From Lolium rigidum (lineage: Eukaryota > Streptophyta > Magnoliopsida > Poales > Poaceae), in assembly GCF_022539505.1 (NCBI RefSeq), contig NC_061514.1:335279090-335343089 (forward strand): DNA of 64,000 nt, read 5' to 3'. A program made the translations under genes and the position numbers. The notes below the pieces were generated by a model that saw only the letters and a list, made by a program, of their open reading frames with translations, did no database searches and was not told the origin of the DNA. This document shows positions 35,610-47,643 of this stretch, in pieces; the first letter of the stretch is position 1, and each line of letters opens with the position of its first letter.

Positions 35610-38600
35610 TTGTGGTTACCTTGATCAAGTTTACAAAAAAGGGATTTTGGATGAAAAACTTATTGTGCTTTTTGGTTTTGGAGCGTTTATTGGTTCATCT
35701 CTTTTAGAGAGAACAAACTTTTAATCTTATGGATTTATCCTCCTTTTGAAATATGTTGTTTCTCTATGTGATCTTGTAGAGCTCGTTTTATCTTCGAAAC
35801 AAGTATTTATCGAAATTGGAGTCTATATGCTCTACTTATGGTCGATTTTGTATTGGTGTTTCAGGCAGTTTTAGGGTGGCTAGAATTTACACTATTTCCG
35901 GCCAAAATATCTAGAAGTTGCACCACCCGCGCTTGGGTGGCATGGGTGCCCCAAAAATTACATGTGTGCAATTTCCACCCTAAGACCGGAATATCCGAGG
36001 TAAAATGGTTACGATGGTCATATTTTGTTGATAGGTATAATAGGCGCCCTTTCTTCTCCATCTGGTGGTTGGTTATTCCATTTCCTATATCGCTTCATTG
36101 TTGACCTTGAATAACTTGCCATTACTCTCTATCCCTCCTATCAATCTTGCATCTTTTTTAGGGAAGAGAGAGTAGATCTTGATCAATATCTTATCTAAGT
36201 GAGGGAACTTATTGGATCTAGATCTTGGAGAAATTCGGTGTTCTTTTTTTTTTGACCAAACACTAGTAGGAGAGGCTCCTACTGTGGTACTCTATTAAAA
36301 GCCAAAATATTTACATCATCTCGGGTGCATACACCCACTTTTACAACAGAGGTCTATGAAAGTCTATCTATGAAAAAAGAGATTGTGTTTTCCAGGTTTT
36401 GGTTAACCCTGAACCTTAATAGATGTAGATCTGCAATGACTCTTGCCTTCCAGGATTCTCTTGAGGTTGCTATTCCTTTGAAAATAAGATTATTCCTTTC
36501 TTTCCGGATCCCCCAAGCTCCAATTGTGAAAATCTCAAAAAATAATCTCTCCTGGAAAGTTGATTTAGCTTGACATAACATGTCAAACCTGCCTTGGTTT
36601 AGACTCCATGAGATATTCAATCTCGACCAACAGTAGGTACTGAAGGGGCAATGAAAAAATAAATGTTCTAACGTTTCCTCCTCCCCTGAATTACATAAAA
36701 CACATGAGAATATATTACCAATATTTAGGTGCCTTCTCTTCAACATATTCCTTGTATTAAGTCTGTCCGAAAGCAAGAGCCAGGCAAACACTTTCAACTT
36801 TGGCCATAGTTTGGATTTCCATATCCAAGAGTAAGGAGTTGGGGGATCAATTAATTTGTGAACAAATTTGTAGTATTTCCTGGAAGAATATTTGTCTCCC
36901 CATTTGAAAGTCCAAACATCATTTTCTTGCTGTATTACATTCAGATTCTGAATTATTTCCTGCAATTGCTGATATTGAATAAATGCTTCTGGGGATAAAG
37001 GTAAATGGAAAATATCTGAAATATTTGTAATAGAGCATAACTCAGCCACTGAAATGTCTTCATCTTGTACATATGAATATAGGCAGGGTAGTGTGTCTTG
37101 CAAAATTCTATTATTCCAATCATCCTTCCAGAATAGAATCATATTACCATTGTTGACCTGACAAGATGTAATTCCTCTGAAAATGGGAGATAACTTCATA
37201 ATGGATTTCCACCAAAAGGAGCCACACATATTGGATGCATGTGGTATAGAATTCTGATAATAAGTCTGCCAAATAAGATGCACCCACTGTATATCTTTCT
37301 TATTATAAAATTTATCCAAAAATTTGAGGAGTAGTGCTTGATTCTGAATTTTCAAATTAAGTACTCCCAATCCCCCTTTGTCTTTGGGTTTACACACCAT
37401 GTCCCATGCTGCTAAGGACAGACATTTCTCCCCATCATCAGTTTTCTTACTCCAAAGAACTCTCCTTCTTATCTTTTCAATATGCTGCAGAATCTTTGGA
37501 TTAATCTCAATGGTGCACATAGTAAAATTAGCAATAGAAGTGATTATAGCATTTACATATGCCAACTTTCCAGCATGTGACATTAGAAGTGTAGAGCTAG
37601 TAACTTTCCTTTCAATCCTACACACCAAGGGCATTAAATCCGTTGCATTTGGTTTTGTAGTTCCCATCGGTAGGCCAAGGTATGTAAATGGCATGGAAGC
37701 CACAGTACACCCAAATAAATATGCTAATTCGGTGTTCTCTTGTGTTCTTCCTCTCTTGTTACCGCAATAGATTTCTTGGCTTTGGTGAAATTTGGGAGTG
37801 ATGGACTCGAGCTCTTGTGTTTTTATCATTGAATTTGGTGTGTCGATTTGATCTCTGTACGGGGTTAGTGAAAGTTCGTGAGCTAATTACTCTTGGCTGC
37901 TTGTACCCGGAGCTTGTTCCTCTTGGATTCTTGGAACCCTAGGTGACTTTGTGGCTTTTTGGCTTTGAGACCTTACTGGTGATTACTTCGGAGCCTCCAA
38001 TTCTTGTGGAGTTTTCCACAAGCTTGAGGCCTTTTGTGGAGATTTTTTGTTAGGGTCCAATTGGTGTGCCTGCACCGCAGTTGGTGAAGTTGTTGCCGAT
38101 GCAAACATCGATGTTCCGACACGGCTCACGACCGGTCGGGCGGAAGCTAGGGGCACCACTGAAGCTGTTGTGGGCCTGGACGTGGGGCTAAATCTCGATG
38201 GTCATGCCATATCCTGACCTTTGGTAGGGGAACCTGCCGCCATGGCATCCTCGTCCAAAAAACGGGTTTTTGGATGAAGAACTTATAGCGGTTTTTGGTT
38301 TGTTTTTGAGGGTTTATTGGTTCATCTATTTTCAAGAGAACAAAGTTTTCATATGATTATCCTCATTTTAGGACTACCATGTTTCTCAACATGATCTTTT
38401 AGATCTCATTTTTATCTTCAAAATGAGCCTAGGTTCATCGGAATCGGAGTATGGATGCTCTAGTTATGGCTATTTTCATTTTAGTATTTCTTCCGGTTTC
38501 AAGGTGGCTAGAATTTCCTGTCAAACTATCTACATGGGTACAGAGAGTTGCACCACTCATGCCTAGGTAGAATGGGTGCCCCGAAAATTTCAAAGGGAGC

Positions 38601-38748
38601 AGAATTTCCGCCTAGGACCAGGATATCCGGGTAGCTGGAATGGCCATATTTTATTGGGAGGTATAAAAATCCATCTCCTTTTCCATTTTTGTTGGTTCTT
38701 CCATTTCCTTTATCTTCCATTGGTGATGTCTGCAAGATCACAGATCAT
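35610..38748 (+). repeat. Diverged direct repeats, probably old LTR-derived sequence
   Basis: 35620-36110 and 38260-38722 are alignable but clearly diverged. Both run through 'ttttggatgaa(a/g)aactta', 'tattggttcatct', 'agttgcaccac', 'gggtgccc', and 'ggccatatttt' or its equivalent, then a TATA-like 'aggtataa'. The copies are about 2.6 kb apart in direct orientation. The left copy continues past the LINE insertion (37739 onward) and the right copy past the solo LTR (40423 onward). A pair of old LTRs or a tandem duplication of one is likely; I cannot name the family. Confidence 0.5.
36245..37725 (-). mobile_element. 5'-truncated LINE with 13-bp TSD
   Basis: Direct repeats AATTCGGTGTTCT at 36232-36244 and 37726-37738 flank it, and the poly-T start at 36245 marks the 3' end of a minus-strand insertion. 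The coding part starts at 37725 within ORF2, after the reverse transcriptase active site. It runs LAYLFGCTVASMPFTYLG, ...GGLGVLNLKIQNQALLLK, a WIWKSKLWPKLKVFAWLLL segment, and the CVLCNSGEEETLEHLFFHC zinc-finger-like region, to a stop at 36354. The frame is uninterrupted for about 457 codons, so the insertion is fairly young. The first ~35 residues of the open frame (37829-37726) are host flank, not LINE. Confidence 0.9.
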
Positions 38749-40417
38749 TGATGCATGTAAAATGCATACATGAACTTTGTAAATTATTGTACTAACATTC
38801 TTATTATATTGCATCTTTATTATATTTATTGGAACTAACCTATTAACAGTTGCGAAAGTGCACAAGTTCTTGTTTTATACTTTTTGTGTGGGAGATAGGC
38901 AAATAAGGAAGGAAACCGGTTATTATGACAAAATCTGGACTTTCCTGAAATCTATCTCTGCAGTACATTTTTCGAAGATTGCCACGATAGGCCCTGAAGA
39001 TAGCGTCAAATGAAAAAATGTCTATTGACAAAGGTGTGAAGAATTTTATGCGCTTGCTTTTAGACATAAAATTCGTCTCAATAGGACTTCAGATGCCCTC
39101 GGGGCCGCCATATTACTGAAGAGTACAGAGGCAGTTTCGAAAACCCAAAAATATGTGACGTTGTTGACTCAAACTCCTTACATATTTGGGGATTTATGCC
39201 AAGGTCAATATTTGATGGACTCATAAAGGACGTAGTGGGTTCCTAGGGAGGTTCTAGAGGTGCCCAAAAGCTCTTGGATCAAAGGGGTGTCCATCCTATA
39301 GCCAAAATTGCATCTCCACCTCTATATATTGAGGGGAAACCCTACTTTTGGAGGCATCCACCCATAGCCACGAAAATTCCCCTCCTTGGTAGCCGCCAAG
39401 GAGGGGGAGAACCTCCTCCACACCAGCACCAAGTCCAAGGAAGAAGAGGGGGCAAGGGGCGCTGCTCCCTAGGGCTGCCGCCCCTCGAGGAGCCGCCGAC
39501 GTTGGGCTGTCGTCGCTGCCACGGGGATCTCCATCACCATCTCCACCTTGGGCTGCACCTCTTTATCGACATCTATAGCACCTTTCCATCATCTCCCTAC
39601 TATAATCTCCTGGCAAACATGACGTGTGATGCAATCCATTGTTTTCCCATGATCTATTGTGTCTATATGTCTTTTTTCAGTAGTGACTTGTTCTTGGCAA
39701 TTGTGAGATAATTTGTTGATGGTTGCATATAAGTATTTGTTATTTTCTACGATGATATCTTGTGCTAATATATGAGTGCACACATATGTTGGGGGATACA
39801 TGCGGTTGTCACCGTTGCATGATGATAGGAGGAGGGACAACTGGAGCTTGACAGAAACTATGTCCCAACTCTTAGATATTCATGTATATTAATTCATGGT
39901 TAATCAACGCGGGTATAACTATGGGAATATTTAAACTTATAGTGGTGATTAGACTTTATGTCTTAATAATTCCATTATTTGCTATTAATTGGCCTTGGGA
40001 TCAATCACTAGGTGTGTATTTTGCTCATATATATGGCTACACCTATCTATGGCTCCTCGCTGGAAGAAACACTAAAAAACTATATTGAGCTTCACTAATT
40101 GTGTCAACCACACAAATGAAATAGCAATTTTCCAGAACACTTTCTCCCCTGAGTTACTCCACTTCACCTCACTTTACCTTACTACACTTTATTTTTTTGC
40201 ATTAGTTTTACTCCTTGCATTTTATTTTCAGCACTCATAGTTTTATAGCAAAAACCATTTCACACACACATCAAAGTTACCAGCTTTGCATAGAAGGTCA
40301 TATAAGTGAGTTATAGGGATTTAGAGAATAGATAGTTTACGTTCAACTCCTCGTGGATTCGACACTCAAATACTTATTGAATTGTACTGCGGTGAACCCT
40401 ACAGTTGGGGGTTATCA
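38749..40417 (+). mobile_element. Solo LTR of a Gypsy-type element
   Basis: The unit starts TGATGCATGTAAAATGC and ends ...GGTGAACCC...GGGGGTTATCA. It is flanked by 5-bp direct repeats ATCAT (38744-38748 and 40418-40422). It has no primer-binding site after its end and no internal region. A TATA-like 'tctatatattgagggg' near 39323 and a GC-rich leader follow normal LTR organisation. The frame 39274-39711 is within the LTR and is not a gene. Confidence 0.85.
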
Positions 40418-40422
40418 ATCAT

Positions 40423-40942
40423 GTGTAGCTAATTCTCAAAAGTAAGAGTATCGAATTCACTGAGAGCTTGTTTATTAAAGGTTTAATTGCCTCTTGTTAC
40501 CATCACTTAGATGCACCTCCAATATGTCTTTAAATTCAAAGTAAAGTAGTAATGGTTGTTTTGGGGAGTTTGTGAATGAAGTGAACGAACAACTAAAGTA
40601 AACAAGACTAAGTGAATGATAGTTAAGTAAATGGAACTCAATAAGGGTAAATCATTCTCTGGGAGTTGTGGATCCAGCACTAGCCTAAGTATGGTGATTA
40701 GGAATATCGATTTTGTCCTTTATATATGTCTATGTGTGGCAAGGTCCCTTGTATAGATGTTTCCCAGAAGCACCATTTTCACATCCCTCATGTCCACTAC
40801 CTTTCCTCTCTGCATGTCACGTGGGTCCATTAAATAAGGGTCTCTCCATGGTCATGATCATAGGTGTTGTAGTATCAAGAGAAGAGACACAAAGAAGTAG
40901 GACAAATGATACTCTTGTGTCATTGCAATGTGGGAGACCCAC
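40423..40942 (+). other. Older transposon-like sequence between two LTRs
   Basis: This continues the sequence interrupted by the solo LTR. It is AT-rich, has no coding support, and the small frame 40713-40967 crosses an LTR border. Confidence 0.4.
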
Positions 40943-41543
40943 TGATACGTCTCCGACGTATCGATAATTTCTTATGTTCCATGCCACATTATTGATGATA
41001 TCTACATGTTTTATGCATACTTTATGTCATATTTATGCGTTTTCCGGAACTAACCTATTGACGAGATGCCGAAGTGCCGCTTCTCGTTTTCTGCTGTTTT
41101 TGGTTTCAGAAATCCTAGTAAGGAAATATTCTCGGAATTGGACGAAATCAACGCCCGGACTCTTATAATTGGACGAAGCTTCCGAACACCCGAGAGCCGC
41201 CGAGAGGAAGCCCCGGGGGCCCCACACGCCACCCCGACGCGGCCGAGAGGGGGCCGCGCCCCCTAGTGTGTGGGCCCACCAGGCCCCCTCCGAGGCTGCC
41301 CTTCCGCCTACTTAAGGTCTCCGTCGCGAAAACCCTATGAAGTTCGACGAAACCAGAGAAAACCTTCCAGAGCCGCCGCCATCGCGAAGCCAAGATCTGG
41401 GGGACAGGAGTCTCTGTTCCGGCACGCCGTCGGGACGGGGAAGTGCCCCCGGAAGGCTCCTCCATCGATACCACAGCCATCTTCATCAACGCTGCTATCT
41501 CCCATGAGGAGGGAGTAGTTCTCCATCGAGGCTAAGGGCTGTA
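40943..41543 (+). mobile_element. LTR fragment, related subfamily, truncated at 3' side
   Basis: It starts TGATACGTCTCCGACGTATC like the LTRs at 48922 and 60943. After about 200 bp it diverges ('acacccgagagccgcc', 'cgaggctaagggctgta') and stops abruptly where a second LTR start begins at 41544. It therefore represents a different subfamily cut by another insertion or by misjoined assembly. Confidence 0.75.
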
Positions 41544-41713
41544 TGATACGTCTCCGACGTATCGCTAATTTCTTATGTTCTATGCCATATTATTGATGAT
41601 ACCTACATGTTTTNNNNNNNNNNNNNNNNNNNNNNNNNNNNNNNNNNNNNNNNNNNNNNNNNNNNNNNNNNNNNNNNNNNNNNNNNNNNNNNNNNNNNNN
41701 NNNNNNNNNNNNN
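41544..41713 (+). other. LTR start followed by a 100-N assembly gap (41614-41713)
   Basis: 41544-41613 is the first 70 bp of a TGATACGTCTCC-type LTR. Exactly 100 N follow, the usual placeholder for a gap of unknown size. The LTR start left of the gap resembles the LTRs at 48922 and 53655 more than the 3' LTR at 45311, whose start reads TGATACGTCTCAAACG. The left and right sides may therefore not belong to one LTR. Confidence 0.8.
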
Positions 41714-41832
41714 GATTTCCTCATCAGATAACCTTGGTTTCTTACTGAGGGAAAACTTACTGCTGTGCGCATCACACCTTCCTCTTGGGGTTCCCAACGG
41801 ACGTGTCAACTACACGCAGCAAGTAGATTTTC

Positions 41833-41850
41833 TGGCGCCGTTGCCGGGGA
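41833..41850 (+). promoter_or_regulatory. Primer-binding site, tRNA-Asp type (element 1)
   Basis: TGGCGCCGTTGCCGGGGA, 11 bp after the 5' LTR, is complementary to the 3' end of plant tRNA-Asp and primes reverse transcription. The identical site occurs at 50533-50550 and 62540-62557. Confidence 0.9.
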
Positions 41851-42066
41851 GATCAAGACACGCTGCAAGGGAGTCTCCCACATCCAATCTCTTTACTTTG
41901 TTTTTGTCTTGCTTTACTTTATTTTATTTACTGCTTTGTTTGCTCTTATATCAAAAACACAAAAAAATTAGTTGCTAGCTTTACTTTATTTACTGTCTTG
42001 TTCTCTATATTAAAAACACACAAAAAATTAGTTACTTGCATTTACTTTATTTACCTTTTGTTTATC

Positions 42067-42711
42067 ATGTTTCCTCCTAAGTTCACTCTGAAAGACATAC
42101 CGGTAGGACAAGGGTCTATCATTGGAAGAGATAATATAGAATAATTTTTCACCCATGTTAGTATGGATGAAGATTTTGAAGATATACCATTATTAAAAGT
42201 TGCTCCTACTTATGAAAGTGCTTCTGCCTGTTTAGTACACATGTTGGAAACTAGATTTGTTAATCTCAATCCCATAATGCAACATATGTTTCTTACACTT
42301 TCTGATATGGAGATGAGAGAAAAGAGAGATTTTGTTTTAAAAGTCCTTGGTAGAGAATTTGAAGATATAGTTAAAGAAGCTAGAAAAGTTTTTATTAAGC
42401 ATAAGAGGCTTGGTTTGTTCCCTGATTTTAAAAGAACACTTGAAAATATGGACATGGATAGAATAAGGTACACTAATAATGTCAATGATGGAGGGGAGAT
42501 TAAGACATCAATACCTTGCAAGCTCCTAGGAATGCATGAAGCTCTAGAAAATAACTATGGTTGACTTGTTCCTGAAAATTTGTTTGATGAGAATAGCAAG
42601 CCTAAGAGTAATGAAAAAGGAGCCTCTGAAACTTACATAGATAAGATAAAATGCATAGTTGAGAAAACTCCAAACCCCTCTGTTGATGCTTCATCTCTTG
42701 ATAATACTTGA
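42067..42711 (+). pseudogene. Element-1 internal ORF, uncharacterised, two in-frame stops
   Basis: One frame of 215 codons begins MFPPKFTLKDIPVGQGSIIG and ends ...SSLDNT then TGA at 42709-42711. It has in-frame stops TAA (42142-42144) and TGA (about 42562-42564). The longest open part (42163-42564) includes LKVAPTYESASACLVHMLET and FPDFKRTLENMDMDRIRYTN. It does not resemble gag, protease, reverse transcriptase or integrase, and differs from the gag of element 3. The last residues (VDASSLD) match the end of the protease-derived ORF in element 2 (DVDASSLDVT), so the 3' junction is shared. A non-autonomous-lineage protein of unknown role is the best description. Confidence 0.6.
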
Positions 42712-42771
42712 TACACACTTTCTGCGCCTAGCTGAAAGGCGTTAAAGAAAGCGCTTATGGGAGACAACCCA
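42712..42771 (+). other. Conserved post-ORF block of non-autonomous LTR elements (copy 1)
   Basis: The block directly follows the ORF stop: 'tctgcgcctagc', 'gaaaggcgttaaagaaa', 'gcgcttatgggag'. It is nearly identical to 51070-51130 in element 2, although the ORFs before it are unrelated. GCGCC and GGCG can pair, so a small RNA hairpin is possible. The function is unknown. Confidence 0.6.
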
Positions 42772-45310
42772 TTATTTTACTTCTGCACTTTATTTTATAT
42801 TTGAGTCTTGGAAGTTGTTATTACTGTAGCAACCTCTCCTTATCTTTATTTTATTGCATTGTTGTGCCAAGTAAAGTCTTTGATAGTAAAGTCAATACTA
42901 AATTTGGATTACTGCGCAGGAACAGATTTCTTGCTGTTACGAAATTGAGCCGCCCCTGCTGTAGAAAATTTATAAAAATCTGCCAATTTACGTGCGTGAT
43001 CCCCAGATATGTACGCAACTTTCATTAAATTTGGGCATTTTCATCTGAGCAAGTCTGGTGCCTCTAAAAAATTCGTCTTTACGCACTGTTCTGTTTTGAC
43101 AGATTCTGCCTTTTATTTCGCATTGCCTGTTTTGCTATGTTTGATGGATTTCTTTATTCCATTAACTTTCAGTAGCTTTGTGGAATGTCCAGAAGTGTTA
43201 AGAATGATTATATCACCTCTGAATATATGAATTTTCAATTATGCACTAACCCTCTAATGAGTTTGTTTCGAGTTTGGTGTGGAGGAAGTTTTCAAGGGTC
43301 AAGAGAGGAGGATGATACAATATGATCAAGAAGAGTGAAAAGTCTAAGCTTGGGGATGCCCCGTGGTTCATCCCTGCATATTTTAAGAAGCCTCAAGCAT
43401 CTAAGCTTGGGGATGCCCAAGGCATCCCTTCTTCATCGACAACTTATCAGGTCACCTCTAGTGAAACTATATTTTTATTCCGTCACATCTTATGTGCTTT
43501 ACTTGGAGCGTTTGTTTGTTTTTGTTTTTGTTTGAATAAAATCGGATCCTAGCATTCTTTGTTTGGGAGAGAGACACGCTCCGCTGTTTCATATGAACAC
43601 ATATGTTCTTAGCTTTATTCTTAATGTTCATGGCGAAAGTTGAACTACTTCATTCATTGTTATATGGTTGGAAACGGAAAATGCCGCATGTGGTAAATGG
43701 TATAATGTCTTGAATAATTTGATACTTGGCAATTGATGTGCTCATATAGATCATGTTTAAGCTCTTGCATCATGTACTTTGTACCTATTAATGAAGAACT
43801 ACATAGAGCTTGTTAAAATTGGGTTTGCATGATTGGTCTCTAGAGTCTAGATATTTTCTGGTTAAGGTGTTTGAACAACAAGGAGACAATGTAAAGTCTT
43901 ATAATATTTACAATATGTTCATATGTGAGCTTTGCTGCACCTTTTATACTTGAGTTTGCTTCAAACAACCTTGCTAGCCTAGCCTTGTATTGAGAGGAAT
44001 TCTTCTCGTGCATCCAAATCCTTGAGCCAATAACCATGCCATTTGTGTCCACCATACCTACCTACCACATGGTATTTCTCTGCCATTCCAAAGTACATTA
44101 CTTGAGTGCAACCTTTAAAAATTCTATTCCTTTGTCTTTGCAATAAATAGCTCATGGGAAAAATAGCCTTAAAAACTATTGTGGTGAAGAATATGTACTT
44201 ATGTGTCTTATTTCTTAATAAGTTGCTTGTTGAGCGGTAACCATGTTTCTGGGGACGCCATCAACTTTACCTTTGTTGAATATCATGTGAGTTGCTATGC
44301 ATGTTCATCTTGTCTGAAGTAAGGGCGATTTTCATGATCCAATGGTTTGAGTATGCATATTGTTAGAGAAGAACATTGGGCCGCTAACTAAAGCCATGAT
44401 TCATGGTGGAAGTTTCAGTTTGGACAATTAATCCTCAATCTCTTATGAGAATATTATCTGTTTTTGAATGCTTATGTATTAAAGAGGAGTCCATTATCTG
44501 TTGTCTATGTTGTCCCGGTATGGATGTCTAAGTTGAGAATAATCAAAAGCGAGAAATCCAATGCGAGCTTTCTCCTTAGACCTTTGTACGAGCGGCATAG
44601 AGGTACCCCTTTGTGACACTTGGTTGAAACATATGCTATGCAATGATAATCCATGTTAATCCAAGCTAATTAGGACAAGGTGCGAGCACTATTGGTATAC
44701 TATGCATGAGGCTTGCAACTTATAGGATATCTTATACATAACATATATGCTTTATTACTACCGTTGACAAAATTGTTTCTTGTTTTCAAAATGAAAAGCT
44801 CTAGCACAAATATAGTAATCCATGCTTCCCTCTGCGAAGGGCCATTCTTTTACTTTATTGTTGAGTCAGTTCATCTATTCTTTCTATCTTAGAAGCAAAC
44901 ACTTGTATCAACTGTGTGCATTGATTCTTACATGTTTACCTATTGCACTTGTTATATTACTTTGTGTTGACAATTATCCATGAGATAAATATGTTGAAGT
45001 TGAAAGCAATCTGCTGAAACTTATATCTTCCTTTGTGTTGCTTCAATGCCTTTACTTTGAATTTATTGCTTTATGAGTAACTCTTATGCAAGTCTTATTG
45101 ATGCTTGTCTTAAAAGTACTATTCATGAAAAGTCTTTGCTATATGATTCATTTGTTTACTCATTATCTTCACCATTGCTTCAAATCGCTGCATTCATCTC
45201 ATATGCTTTACAATAGTATGATCAAGATTATGATAGCATGTCACTTCAGAAATTATCTTTGTTATCGTTTACCTACTCGAGGACGAGTAGGAACTAAGCT
45301 TGGGGATGCT

Positions 45311-46906
45311 TGATACGTCTCAAACGTATCTATAATTTCTTATGTTCCATGCTACTTTTATGATGATACTCACATGTTTTATACACATTATATGTCATTA
45401 TTATGCATTTTCCGACACTAACCTATAGACGAGATGCCGAAGAGCCGATTCTTTGTTTTCTAGCTGTTTTTGGTTTCGAAATCCTAGTAAGGAAATATTC
45501 TCGGAATTGGACGAAATCAACGCCCGGGGTCCTATTTTTCCACGAAGCTTCCGGAAGACCGAGGGAGATACGAAGTGGGGCCACGGGCGCCGCCACGTAG
45601 GGCGGCGCGGCCTGGGGGGCCCACGTGGCCCTAGCGTGTGGGGCCCCGTGACTCCTCCGACTCCGCCCTTCCGCCTACTTAAAGCCTTCGTCGCGAATAC
45701 CCCAGTACCGAGAGCCACGATACGGAAAACCTTCCAGAGGCGCCGCCGCCAATCCCATCTCGGGGGATTCAGGAGATCGCCTCCGGCACCCTGCCGGAGA
45801 GGGGAATCATCTCCCGGAGGTCTCTTCATCGCCATGATCGCCTCCGGATCGATGTGTGAGTAGTCCACCCCTGGACTATGGGTCCATAGCAGTAGCTAGA
45901 TGGTTGTCTTCTCCTCATTGTGCTATCATGTTAGATCTTGTGAGCTGCCTATCATGATCAAGATCATCTATTTGTAATCCTACATGTTGTGTTTGTTGGG
46001 ATCCGATGAATATTGAATACTATGTCAAGTTGATTATCAATCTATCATATATGTTGTTTATGTTCTTGCATGCTCTCCGTTGCTAGTAGAGGCTCTGGCC
46101 AAGTTGATACTTGTGACTCCAAGAGGGAGTATTTATGCTCGATAGTGGGTTCATGCCTCCATTGAATGCGGGACGATGACGAGAAAGTTCTAAGGTTGTG
46201 GATGTGTTGTTGCCACTAGGGATAAAACATCGATGCTTTGTCTAAGGATATTTGTGTTGATTACATTACACACCATACTTAATGCAATTGTCCGTTGTTT
46301 GCAACTTAATACTGGAGGGGGTTCGGATGATAAATCTGAAGGTGGACTTTTTAGGCATAGATGCATGCTGGATAGCGGTCTATGTACTTTGTCGTAATGC
46401 ACTGATTAAATCTCATAGTACTCATCATGATATATGTATGTGCATTGTTATGCCTTCTTTATTTGTCAATTGCCCAACTGTAATTTGTTCACCCAACATC
46501 TGTTTATCTTATGGGAGAGACACCACTAGTGAACTGTGGACCCCGGTCCAATTCTTTACATCCGAAATACAATCTACTGCAATACTTGTTCTTTACTTGT
46601 TCTTCGCAAACAAACATCATCATCCACACTATACATCTAATCCTTTGTTTACGGCAAGCCGGTGAGATTGACAACCTCAGCTGTTACGTTGGGGCAAAGT
46701 ACTTTGATTGTGTTGTGCAGGGTTCCACGTTGGCGCCGGAATCCCTGGTGTTGCGCCGCACTACACTCCGCCACCAACAACCTTCACGTGTTCCTTGACT
46801 CCTACTGGTTCGATAACCTTGGTTTCTTACTGAGGGAAAACTTACTGCTGTGCGCATCACACCTTCCTTTTGGGGTTCCCAACGGACGTGTCAACTACAC
46901 GCAGCA
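45311..46906 (+). mobile_element. 3' LTR of element 1
   Basis: It starts TGATACGTCTCAAACGTATC after 'aagcttggggatgct' and ends CTACACGCAGCA. Its length is 1596 bp. It contains the usual GC-rich transcribed leader (45540-45870). Frames such as 45453-45863 lie in this leader and are not genes. Confidence 0.9.
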
Positions 46907-47238
46907 GTCCCCGAAGGGAAAACCCTACGCGTTGCTTGTCTTTTCTTGATTGATGATGATGATTACAGGGGTGCCTTGATGGCTATGGAGATGCAGTGTA
47001 GCTAGGGTTTCGGGGTTTTGGATCCCTGTTGGTTGATCCTCCTTCTCGGGGACCACTACTAACCTTTATATGAGAGGCCAGGTCGGTATCGTCTTCAGGT
47101 CGGTTACAATTTGCGCTTTCCTGTATTGGGCTTGACTTGATTGCATGTCAGATTGCTGAGCTTTCCAATTGTGGATCTCTGGTTGGACCGCACCTGGTAT
47201 AGTAATTGTGGGTACCCGATTGGGTATGCCCAGGTCAC
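46907..47238 (+). other. Unassigned transposon-like sequence
   Basis: Immediately after the 3' LTR the text 'gtccccgaagggaaaaccctacg...' contains a TATA-like 'ctttatatgagagg'. It resembles part of another LTR, but no border was found. Confidence 0.35.
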
Positions 47239-47643
47239 TTATCTCCCTTATAATGGCTTAAACCGTATGCAGGCATTGGTCTGCATGCCGTGTGATTAGG
47301 ATGAATGCTACTCTAACCAACGTTTGTGTTAGCTGAACATGGCCCTTAACTCGACCTAACCATGCCCATCCTTAATTAGTGCTTTGATCGAGAATAAAAC
47401 AAGAAATTACACTATTTAGTGGAAGACATTCTTGCCCAATCACTAGAAACCTAGGTCGTAGTGCTGCGGCTGCTGCCTACAATAAGCCCAATGAACCGCT
47501 ATGGAGGAAGTAAACAACTAGATTTTTCTAAATATAATACTCCACCTATACCAGTTTATTGGGTTTCTAACAAATTTGAGGAAATACCAAGAAATTAGGC
47601 CAGATTTGCTAATTACTAGGGGACTTAATTACTGTGATTCTTA

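Larger units (their letters stand above)
41714..46906 (+). mobile_element. Non-autonomous tRNA-Asp-primed Gypsy element 1 (5' LTR partly in gap)
   Basis: 41714-41821 is the 3' end of the 5' LTR and is almost identical to the end of the 3' LTR (45311-46906, ending ACACGCAGCA). The primer-binding site is at 41833-41850. The internal region is only about 3.5 kb and has no integrase or reverse transcriptase. It holds one decayed ORF (42067-42711), a conserved 'gcgcctagc...gggagacaaccca' block (42723-42771), long non-coding sequence, and a purine-rich 'aagcttggggatgc' just before the 3' LTR. Autonomous relatives with this tRNA-Asp primer and LTR type belong, to my knowledge, to the Athila-like Gypsy branch. 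TSDs cannot be tested because the 5' end is in the gap. Confidence 0.85.

Noticed and set aside
41270..41518. Small ORFs in LTR leaders (also 45453-45863, 49185-49481, 53919-54215, 61066-61494)
   Set aside because: All lie in the GC-rich transcribed part of LTRs and repeat with each LTR copy.
41833..41850. tRNA-Asp-like sequence as a tRNA gene
   Set aside because: Only the 18-nt acceptor/T-arm complement is present; it is a retrotransposon primer-binding site.
41539..46911. TSD for Gypsy element 1
   Set aside because: CTGTA before 41544 and GTCCC after 46906 do not match, and the true 5' border is lost in the gap.
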